Origin: Nitrospinota bacterium
Lineage (GTDB): Bacteria > JAUXIQ01
Assembly (NCBI GenBank): GCA_030620925.1
Contig: JAUXIQ010000169.1
Coordinates: 1-5,236 of the forward strand
Direction: 5' to 3'
Length of the DNA: 5,236 nucleotides
Shown: positions 1-4,971 of the stretch, in pieces
How the letters are laid out: every line of letters starts with the position of its first letter
Position numbering within the stretch: the stretch's first letter is position 1
Notes under the pieces: generated by a model
Database searches by the model: none
What the model was told of the DNA's origin: nothing
The model's input: only the letters and a program-made list of their open reading frames with translations
Translations under genes and position numbers: made by a program

Positions 1-3
1 GAA

Positions 4-222
4 ATGTCACCTGCCCAAGGCCCCGTCGACGAATGCCCGAGACTCGAAGAGAATCTCAGCTCATGCAGCTGCACGTATACCTCCTGCCCCAGGAGGGGGA
101 ACTGCTGCCTGTGTGTGGTCCATCACCGGGAGCAGAATCAGTTGCCCGGCTGTTTCTTCCCGCCGGAAATTGAAAAAACCTACGACCGCTCCTACGAGCG
201 GTTCGCTCAACTATACAGCTAA
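4..222 (+). CDS. Small cysteine-rich protein, DUF6485-like
   Basis: This 72-residue protein of unknown function carries eight cysteines within about 40 residues (C11, C21, C23, C28, C34, C35, C37, C50), then the segment LPGCFFP and a short charged tail. From memory this layout (a CP-x-LE-x-N opening, a C-x-C-TY-x2-C segment, a GxCCxC core, HHR, then LPGCFF) matches the DUF6485 family, small proteins mostly of anaerobes. The cysteine spacing suggests a zinc or Fe-S site, but that is inference. There is no signal peptide or membrane segment, so it is probably cytoplasmic. The ATG at base 4 is only the first start available in the window: no ribosome site or upstream stop can be seen, so the gene could begin earlier. 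The family, as I recall it, starts close to the first CP motif, so this start gives about nine extra N-terminal residues. The stop lies 17 bases before the next gene, suggesting co-transcription. Confidence 0.8.
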   Translation: MSPAQGPVDECPRLEENLSSCSCTYTSCPRRGNCCLCVVHHREQNQLPGCFFPPEIEKTYDRSYERFAQLYS

Positions 223-229
223 AAAGAAC

Positions 230-233
230 GGAG
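230..233 (+). promoter_or_regulatory. Ribosome binding site GGAG for the GTG start at 240
   Basis: GGAG lies six bases before the GTG at 240. It supports that non-ATG start for the QueG-like protein, whose N-terminus (MSLKEVIKKIAGDFGVDKVGF) then looks complete for the family. Confidence 0.7.
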
Positions 234-239
234 AAACCA

Positions 240-1211
240 GTGAGCCTGAAAGAGGTTATTAAGAAGATCGCCGGAGATTTCGGCGTCGACAAGGTGGGTT
301 TCGGCTCCGTGGAAAGATTGGAAGGCATCCCCTCTGCGGACCCCTCCTACCTGCTCCCTGAGACCGCTACGGTCATCTCGCTGGCGGCGGCCAACGACCG
401 CCGCGCCATTCGCGCCTACCTGTCCAAAAGGGATCAGGTGGCCTATGCCGTGGATATGACGGAGACCTACAAACGCCTGTTCAGGGCAGGGCGCGCCATA
501 GCCGAAGAGCTCAATGGACGGGACCACAATTCGGTCAACGTGGTCCCCAATTTTTCCTACCGCCCTCAGAAAGAGCCCTACGACATGGTTCCCGACTTCT
601 CCCACCGGTACAGCGCCGTGGCCGCGGGGGTGGGTCTGATGGGTTGGAGCGGGAATCTGATGACACCTGAATACGGCTCCGCAGTGCACCTGGGAAGCGT
701 GCTCACCGAAGTGTCCATAGAGCCCGACCCCATTCTCGAAAAGAACCCCTGCGACAACTGCAAACTCTGCGTGGCGGTGTGCACGACCGGTTACATGAGC
801 ATGAATGACGAGATGTACCATCACCTGGGCGGCATCCCCTTCATCACCTGCAAAAAGGCCAACAATGCCCGCTGCATAATCTGCTGCGCGGGCATGACCG
901 GTCTCAGCAAGGACGGTAAGTGGTCCACGTGGTCGCCTTACAAGGTGAACGTCCCGTCCACCGATAACGGTCTCGATAAACTGGTGGACAAGGAACGGCA
1001 GCAGATGGTCGAGCGGATTAAGGTAGACCCCATGGTTTTCCTCTCCGGAGGGGACGTCAGGGAGACCAAGAGCCTGCTGCCGACCTGCGGCAACTGCGGC
1101 GCCATATGCTGGGAGAAGCGCGAGGACCGGGAGGAAAATTACAAGCTGCTCACCACCTCAGGCACGGTGGTTCTTGACGAAAATAAAAGCCTGAAAGTGA
1201 TCAAGACCTGA
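240..1211 (+). CDS. QueG-like double-[4Fe-4S] cluster protein (epoxyqueuosine reductase-related)
   Basis: This 323-residue protein resembles the QueG/epoxyqueuosine reductase fold group, which also includes the corrinoid reductive dehalogenases. The central block at about residues 123-163 (RYSAVAAGVGLMGWSGN, then PEYGS, HLGSVLTE and EPDP) matches the QueG segment that precedes the clusters. A ferredoxin motif C171-x2-C174-x2-C177-x3-C181 follows, and near the end a C283-x2-C286-x3-C290-W motif corresponds to the second QueG cluster motif (CxxCxxxCPW). About 100 residues separate the two motifs, more than I expect in QueG, and this stretch adds C204, C212, C215 and C216. The usual proline after the fourth cysteine of each motif is absent, and the QueG segment DSGPVLER, which holds the catalytic Asp, is not clearly recognisable (MVPDFSHR stands near that place). 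There is no Tat signal or membrane segment, so a cytoplasmic reductase is likely. Whether it binds cobalamin or acts on tRNA cannot be told; true queuosine function is doubtful. It starts at GTG and probably shares a transcript with the DUF6485-like gene. Confidence 0.8.
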   Translation: MSLKEVIKKIAGDFGVDKVGFGSVERLEGIPSADPSYLLPETATVISLAAANDRRAIRAYLSKRDQVAYAVDMTETYKRLFRAGRAIAEELNGRDHNSVNVVPNFSYRPQKEPYDMVPDFSHRYSAVAAGVGLMGWSGNLMTPEYGSAVHLGSVLTEVSIEPDPILEKNPCDNCKLCVAVCTTGYMSMNDEMYHHLGGIPFITCKKANNARCIICCAGMTGLSKDGKWSTWSPYKVNVPSTDNGLDKLVDKERQQMVERIKVDPMVFLSGGDVRETKSLLPTCGNCGAICWEKREDREENYKLLTTSGTVVLDENKSLKVIKT

Positions 1212-1245
1212 CGGGCTGCCCCTCACATATCTCGCAGCAGTCCAT

Positions 1246-1279
1246 ACAGAGAGGGCCGGTTCGTTCCGGCCCATTCTGT
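1246..1279 (+). terminator. Strong GC-rich stem-loop, possible terminator after the QueG-like gene
   Basis: GGGCCGG (1253-1259) and CCGGCCC (1266-1272) pair perfectly around a six-base loop TTCGTT. After one A/A mismatch the stem continues with ACAGAG (1246-1251) against TTCTGT (1274-1279, one G-U pair). The 3' side is followed only by a broken T-rich stretch (TTCTGTTTC), so this may be a weak intrinsic terminator, an mRNA-end stabiliser or a leader structure of the next gene. It lies 35 bases after the upstream stop and 20 bases before the downstream ATG. The rest of the 88-base gap shows no clear promoter. Confidence 0.5.
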
Positions 1280-1299
1280 TTCACCCGGGGGAGAAGACC

Positions 1300-2691
1300 A
1301 TGTCCGGTTTTCAGACACTGATGGAGCCCGCCTCGGTGGCGGTGGTAGGCGCAACCGAGAGCGAAGGGAAAGCGGGCAACATAGTCCTGGGCAACATTCT
1401 GGAAAACGGTTTCGCCGGCCCCGTCTACCCCATCAATCCCAGGGCGGATCGTATAATGGGGCTGAAAGCCTATCCCGATCTGCTTGGCGTCCACGGCTCC
1501 ATAGGAACCGTCTTCATCCTCCTTCCCGCCGAGCACGTGATGGAAGTTATCAGGGACTGCGCGCGGAAGGAGGTTCGGTCGGTGGTGATAGTCTCTTCCG
1601 GTTTCGGAGAGGTGGGCGGCTCCGGGGTCAGGGAGCAGAAGGATATAGAGAAAATCATGCGCGGTGCGGGCATCCGGGGCATCGGCCCCAACACCGTGGG
1701 CTTCATCAACTCTTACCACCATCTTTTCGCCAGCTTCCTGCCCGTGCGGGAATGGCAGAGCGGCCCCATAGCCATCGCCGCCCAGACGGGCAATTTCTCC
1801 GGATGCATTGCCGATGAAATCATGAACCGCGAGACACAACGTCTGGGCATCGGACTCACCCTCAGCTTCGGCAACAAGATTGACCTGGACGAGGTGGACT
1901 TCCTGGAGTACACCTGGAAGAAGCGGGAAGGGGGCGTGGTGGCCCTCCACCTGGAATCCTTAAAACGACCCCATCCTTTCATGGCCATGGCTGCCAGGGT
2001 CAAAAAAGATAAGCCGGTCATAGTCTTGAAATCAGGCCGCACTGCGGCGGGGGCCAGAGCCGCCGCCTCCCATACCGGCTCCCTGGCCGCAGAAGACGCT
2101 ATAGTGGAAGCAGCCGTCCGGCAGGCGGGGATCATACGCGCCTATACGGTGGAGGAGTTCCTGGAATATATAAAGGTCTTCTCCTACCAACCGTTGCCCC
2201 GTGGTAACCGCGTGGGGATAGCCACTCTGAGCGGAGCGGCGGCGGTCATAGCCTGCGACGAGCTCCACGAGGAGGGACTGACTCTGGCCCGCTACCGGGA
2301 AGAGACGATTAATAAAATTTCAGGGCTGATGCCACACTGGCAGCCGGTAAATAACCCTGCCGACGTCTGGATGTCCATGTACGGCGATGTCAAGTCTTCG
2401 CACCAGAGGATAATAGGCGCCGTCCTGGACGACCCCCAGGTGGATATGGCCCTCTTCATTCTATTGCCGGTGGCAAACACCGATTTCGATGGAGTGCGGG
2501 GCGTATTTGAAAAAGCCATGAAAAGCCACCCCGAAAAGCCTATTTTCACGGTCATGCTGGGGGGCAGGGTCAAGCAGAAGTGGATGCGGGAGCTGGAGGG
2601 CACGGGAGTGCCCATCTTTAACGATACGTCCATCGCCGTCAGGTGCATGAAGGCGATGTATCAATACTCAGTAAACCATAGCAGGAAATAA
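1300..2691 (+). CDS. NDP-forming acyl-CoA synthetase, alpha (CoA-binding) subunit
   Basis: This is the alpha-type chain (463 residues, the usual length for a separate alpha subunit) of acetate/acyl-CoA ligases that interconvert acyl-CoA, ADP and phosphate with acid, CoA and ATP. Residues 1-130 form a CoA-binding Rossmann domain (SVAVVGATE, PVYPINPRAD, IGPNTVGFIN). About residues 150-295 form a succinyl-CoA ligase-like domain with GNKIDLDEVDFLEY and the phospho-histidine motif SHTGSLA, where His258 should carry the phosphoryl group. Residues 300-455 form the third domain (NNPADVW). Some loops differ from the common form: AQTGN where SQSGA is usual, and TLSGAAAV where a TNGGG- or TNSGG-like loop is usual. 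No ATP-grasp beta chain is fused or adjacent, so the partner must be encoded elsewhere, or the protein acts differently. GGGGGAG six bases before the ATG supports the start. A hairpin precedes it and an intergenic promoter follows, so it may be a separate transcription unit beside the 2-oxoacid oxidoreductase genes. Acyl specificity cannot be read from the sequence. Confidence 0.9.
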   Translation: MSGFQTLMEPASVAVVGATESEGKAGNIVLGNILENGFAGPVYPINPRADRIMGLKAYPDLLGVHGSIGTVFILLPAEHVMEVIRDCARKEVRSVVIVSSGFGEVGGSGVREQKDIEKIMRGAGIRGIGPNTVGFINSYHHLFASFLPVREWQSGPIAIAAQTGNFSGCIADEIMNRETQRLGIGLTLSFGNKIDLDEVDFLEYTWKKREGGVVALHLESLKRPHPFMAMAARVKKDKPVIVLKSGRTAAGARAAASHTGSLAAEDAIVEAAVRQAGIIRAYTVEEFLEYIKVFSYQPLPRGNRVGIATLSGAAAVIACDELHEEGLTLARYREETINKISGLMPHWQPVNNPADVWMSMYGDVKSSHQRIIGAVLDDPQVDMALFILLPVANTDFDGVRGVFEKAMKSHPEKPIFTVMLGGRVKQKWMRELEGTGVPIFNDTSIAVRCMKAMYQYSVNHSRK

Positions 2692-2698
2692 AAAACGT

Positions 2699-2734
2699 AG
2701 GAGCGACCACCCATGCTGAGGGGCGGTCGCCCTT
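2699..2734 (+). terminator. Stem-loop after the acyl-CoA synthetase gene
   Basis: GCGACC (2703-2708) pairs with GGTCGC (2725-2730), and after one mismatch CCC (2710-2712) pairs with GGG (2721-2723) around an eight-base loop. Weaker outer pairs extend it to about 2699-2734. It begins eight bases after the TAA stop. On the + strand it lacks a T-tract (CAAACATAG follows), but an A-run precedes it, so on the - strand it would be followed by six consecutive T. It can therefore mark the end of the synthetase transcript, stop antisense transcripts from the right, or both. Confidence 0.5.
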
Positions 2735-2750
2735 CAAACATAGAAATTCC

Positions 2751-2781
2751 TTGTATCTTTTCATGGCGACTGAACTATAAT
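2751..2781 (+). promoter_or_regulatory. Predicted sigma-70-type promoter of the por operon
   Basis: A perfect -10 box TATAAT at 2776-2781 is preceded, 19 bases away, by a weak -35 candidate TTGTAT at 2751-2756 (three of six consensus bases). Transcription would start near 2788, giving a leader of roughly 77 bases before porG. The setting, an AT-richer gap after a stem-loop and before a four-gene operon, supports the call. The poor -35 and the long spacer suggest a weak or activator-dependent promoter, if it is real. Confidence 0.55.
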
Positions 2782-2786
2782 AAAAG

Positions 2787-2826
2787 CCCCATCGGGGAGT
2801 CGAGGGATGAGAGCAGTTCATCCCTC
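2787..2826 (+). promoter_or_regulatory. Inverted repeats in the predicted leader of the por operon (operator or 5' UTR hairpins)
   Basis: A perfect 9-bp inverted repeat, GAGGGATGA (2802-2810) and TCATCCCTC (2818-2826), with a seven-base spacer, lies just downstream of the predicted transcription start. A short CCCC-atc-GGGG palindrome (2787-2797) sits at the start itself. At the DNA level, TGAACT (2771-2776, overlapping the -10 box by one base) is also complementary to AGTTCA (2815-2820), and CGACT (2767-2771) to AGTCG (2798-2802). These could form a repressor operator or a 5' UTR stem-loop. No known riboswitch or regulator site is recognised, and no T-tract follows that would make it an obvious attenuator. 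Confidence 0.45.
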
Positions 2827-2851
2827 TGAAATTCAATAGAAACCCAAAGAG

Positions 2852-2856
2852 AAGGA
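2852..2856 (+). promoter_or_regulatory. Ribosome binding site AAGGA deciding the TTG start of porG
   Basis: AAGGA ends eight bases before the TTG at 2865, an ideal distance. The in-frame ATG at 2877 has only a GAGG two bases before it and lies about 20 bases from AAGGA, so the TTG start is preferred. Confidence 0.6.
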
Positions 2857-2864
2857 ACAGTGCC

Positions 2865-3455
2865 TTGGTAGAGGTAATGTCAGAGATAAAACTGCTGGGG
2901 CGGGGTGGGCAGGGAATAGTCACCGCAGGCGAGCTGCTGGCCAAAGGCGCCACGATGGCCGGAATGCACGCCCAGGCCATCCCCTCTTTCGGGGCGGAGA
3001 GACGCGGCGGCCCCTCCCAGAGCACGCTGCGCATTTCCAACCATCCGATACTTCTGCGATGCAATCCGTCTACCATAGATATTCTGTGCGTATTCGATCC
3101 CACAATATGGCATTTCGTCGACGCTACGACAGGGGTGAAGGAAGACTCCGTCCTCATATTCAACAGCCGCAAAAAATCGAGCGAGCTGGAGAAGCTTCTT
3201 AAGGATGGCAGCCATCCCTCAAAACTAATCGTAAAAGATTGCCGCATCTTCTCCCTGGATGCCACCAGCATCGCCATGGAGACCATAGGCCGCCCCATTA
3301 CCAACACCACCATGATGGGGGCTTTCAGTGCGGCCACCAAACTGCTTTCATTCGATAACGTCACGGAAGTCATAAAAGCGAACTTCGGCAAGCTGAGCGA
3401 CGTCAATATTAAAGCGGCCCAGCAGGCTTATCGACTGGTAAAGAAGCGGCACTGA
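2865..3455 (+). CDS. porG: 2-oxoacid:ferredoxin oxidoreductase, gamma subunit
   Basis: This is the gamma chain (196 residues; family about 180-200) of a pyruvate/2-ketoisovalerate-type ferredoxin oxidoreductase, the subunit that in characterised enzymes takes part in CoA binding. It opens with the hallmark glycine-rich motif GRGGQG (residues 12-17) in IKLLGRGGQGIVTAGELLA, followed by PSFGAERRGGPSQS (40-53), the DP and VD positions near residues 78-86, and NTTMMGAF plus the C-terminal AAQQAYRLV helix typical of the family. The TTG start gives MVEVMSEIKLL; starting at ATG 2877 would remove four residues without touching the domain. A rare start codon on the first gene of the operon may lower its translation. 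It is soluble and cytoplasmic, with no Fe-S motif of its own. The delta-subunit gene follows after 32 bases. The gamma-delta-alpha-beta order is that of pyruvate and ketoisovalerate oxidoreductases rather than of 2-oxoglutarate enzymes. Confidence 0.93.
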   Translation: MVEVMSEIKLLGRGGQGIVTAGELLAKGATMAGMHAQAIPSFGAERRGGPSQSTLRISNHPILLRCNPSTIDILCVFDPTIWHFVDATTGVKEDSVLIFNSRKKSSELEKLLKDGSHPSKLIVKDCRIFSLDATSIAMETIGRPITNTTMMGAFSAATKLLSFDNVTEVIKANFGKLSDVNIKAAQQAYRLVKKRH

Positions 3456-3487
3456 TTCGCAGGGGAGAAACTAAAGGAGAACAGTCC

Positions 3488-3775
3488 ATGAGCGATTCAC
3501 TCCACTTGAAATGCGTGAGGGAGTCCCGGTCGGCCCTGATTTATCCGCCGGGTATGAGCCTGGGCAACCTCACCGGCTCCTGGAGGGATATGAAGCCCGT
3601 GCTGGATAAAGAAAAATGCAATAAATGCGGGCTCTGCTGGATATACTGCCCTGACATGACCATCTCCCGCCAGAACGACTATGAGATAGATTACCAATAC
3701 TGCAAGGGATGCGGGATTTGCGCCGAGGAATGCCCCACTGAAGCCATCTCCATGGTCAGGGAGGATTCGGACTGA
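3488..3775 (+). CDS. porD: 2-oxoacid:ferredoxin oxidoreductase, delta subunit (2[4Fe-4S] ferredoxin)
   Basis: This 95-residue ferredoxin-like chain should carry electrons from the catalytic beta subunit to external ferredoxin. Two complete CxxCxxCxxxCP motifs are present: C44, C47, C50, C54 and C72, C75, C78, C82, so two [4Fe-4S] clusters are expected. The N-terminal part holds the family segment TGSWRDMKPVLDKEKC (29-44), which separates a true delta subunit from a generic ferredoxin. AAAGGAG eight bases before the ATG makes the start firm. The TGA overlaps the ATG of porA by one base (TGATG), suggesting translational coupling and fixed subunit ratios. Length and motifs are normal; a further cysteine (C9) near the N-terminus has no obvious role. 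Confidence 0.95.
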   Translation: MSDSLHLKCVRESRSALIYPPGMSLGNLTGSWRDMKPVLDKEKCNKCGLCWIYCPDMTISRQNDYEIDYQYCKGCGICAEECPTEAISMVREDSD

Positions 3776-4971
3776 TGGCCCAGGAACTATGGAACGGCAA
3801 CCGGGCCGCAGCCGAGGCCGCCCGCCTGTGCAAAGTGCAGACAGTCGCCGCCTACCCCATCACCCCCCAGACAGGCGTGGTGGAGCACATTTCCGCGTTC
3901 ATCAACAACGGGGAGATGAAGGCGGAGATGGTGCACGTGGAAAGCGAACACAGCGCCATGTCCGCCTGCGCGGGGGCGGCCACCATGGGTGCCAGGACTT
4001 TTACCGCAAGCTGCTCCCAGGGCCTGATGCTTATGGGAGAGGTGCTTTTTATGACTTCCGGCTGCCGGCTGCCGGTGGTAATGGCCGTGGCCAACCGGTC
4101 GCTATCGGCGCCGGTCAATATCTGGGGCGACCAGCAGGATTCACTGGTCCTGCGGGACAGCGGCTGGATCCAGCTTTACTCGACCACCGTCCAGGAGACC
4201 TACGATAATATCATACAGGCTTACAGGATAGCCGAAGACGAACAGGTCTGCCTGCCGGTAATGGTCTGTTACGACGGCTTCTACATCTCCCACGTCTCAG
4301 AGACGGTGGAGACCCTCACTCAAGAGGAAGTGGACCAATACCTCCCCTCAAACGGGACTCCGAACTGGACGGTGCTGGACGTAGAGAACCCCTTCCAGTT
4401 AAATCAACTCCTGCCGCCCGTGGCATACGCCGAGTACCAGTACCGCAAACACACCGCCATGGAACGTGCAAGAGGAATCGCCATCGAAGCAGGAAACGTA
4501 TTCGGGGAGATGTACGGCAGAAATTACGGCCTGCTCGATGCCTATCAGTGCGAAGACGCCGAGGTGATCATAGTGGGCCTGGGCTCCCCCACCGGCACCG
4601 CCCGCTGGGTGGTGAACAACCTCCGGGGCCGCGGCGAGAGAGCGGGCTTGGTGGACATCCGCATGTTCAGACCTTTTCCCGAAAAAGAGTTCATCGAGGC
4701 CGTGAAGAACGCCAGGCTGGTGGTGGTACTGGACAAAGACATGGGGTTCGGCACCAGCGGGATGCTCTACCCGGATATCACCAGGGTGCTCTACCATCTG
4801 GATAACCGCCCCATGGCCCTCAACTTCATCGTGGGCCTGGGGGGTCGCGACGTTACCCCCGAAACCATAGAGCATGCCTATTTCAGGGCAAGGGTGGTAT
4901 TGCAGGACGGACTCCAGGACAACGCGCAGACCGTCTTCTGGCCCGATACAAATCTTGAAGGGTTATACTGA
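3775..4971 (+). CDS. porA: 2-oxoacid:ferredoxin oxidoreductase, alpha subunit
   Basis: This is the alpha chain (398 residues, normal length) of the thiamine-diphosphate-dependent oxidoreductase that converts 2-oxoacid plus CoA to acyl-CoA and CO2. The N-terminal pyrimidine-binding domain has WNGNRAAAEA, AAYPITPQT (25-33; substrate and cofactor loop), VESEHSAMSA (55-64, containing the conserved Glu expected to contact the thiamine ring), TASCSQGLMLM (77-87) and VANRSLSAPVNIWGDQQD (105-122, with the conserved Arg of the substrate pocket). The C-terminal domain starts around residue 255 with EDAEVIIVGLGS and GTARWVVNNL, then DIRMFRPFP (294-302). GGGAGG lies ten bases before the ATG. Both ends overlap the neighbouring genes by one base. 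The motifs fit pyruvate or branched-chain ketoacid enzymes; exact specificity cannot be read with confidence. There is no truncation or frameshift. Confidence 0.95.
   Translation: MAQELWNGNRAAAEAARLCKVQTVAAYPITPQTGVVEHISAFINNGEMKAEMVHVESEHSAMSACAGAATMGARTFTASCSQGLMLMGEVLFMTSGCRLPVVMAVANRSLSAPVNIWGDQQDSLVLRDSGWIQLYSTTVQETYDNIIQAYRIAEDEQVCLPVMVCYDGFYISHVSETVETLTQEEVDQYLPSNGTPNWTVLDVENPFQLNQLLPPVAYAEYQYRKHTAMERARGIAIEAGNVFGEMYGRNYGLLDAYQCEDAEVIIVGLGSPTGTARWVVNNLRGRGERAGLVDIRMFRPFPEKEFIEAVKNARLVVVLDKDMGFGTSGMLYPDITRVLYHLDNRPMALNFIVGLGGRDVTPETIEHAYFRARVVLQDGLQDNAQTVFWPDTNLEGLY

Noticed and set aside
64-73. 10-bp perfect palindrome TGCAGCTGCA
   Set aside because: A single short palindrome inside coding sequence with no second copy or promoter nearby.
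80-96. 7-bp inverted repeat CCTCCTG-ccc-CAGGAGG in the DUF6485-like gene
   Set aside because: Inside the conserved cysteine-coding segment; composition and codon constraint explain it, and its AGGAGG has no suitable start codon after it in a gene frame.
185-202. 7-bp inverted repeat ACCGCTC-ctac-GAGCGGT near the end of the DUF6485-like gene
   Set aside because: It lies inside the coding region, encodes an Arg-Ser-Tyr-Glu-Arg stretch and is followed by no T-run, so chance is sufficient.
219-824. Minus-strand open frame of 201 codons opposite the QueG-like gene
   Set aside because: It lies entirely opposite a gene with clear family motifs, its translation is rich in His, Gly and Val without recognisable motifs, and it is explained by the codon bias of the + strand gene.
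1201-1950. Minus-strand open frame of 249 codons opposite the acyl-CoA synthetase gene
   Set aside because: Long, but fully antisense to conserved domains; its translation is low-complexity, resembles no known family, and no promoter or ribosome site precedes it.
2877-2879. ATG as the alternative start of porG
   Set aside because: Its only upstream purine site is two bases away, whereas the TTG at 2865 has AAGGA at an ideal distance; the difference is just four residues.
2639-3406. Minus-strand open frame of 255 codons covering porG and the intergenic gap
   Set aside because: It is the longest shadow frame and runs through the promoter and hairpin region, but the Ser/Pro/Met-rich translation lacks any domain and the porG frame is unmistakable.
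3789-4208. Second + strand frame of 139 codons inside porA
   Set aside because: Arg/Gly/Pro-rich out-of-frame translation typical of GC-rich genes; the porA frame carries all the family motifs.
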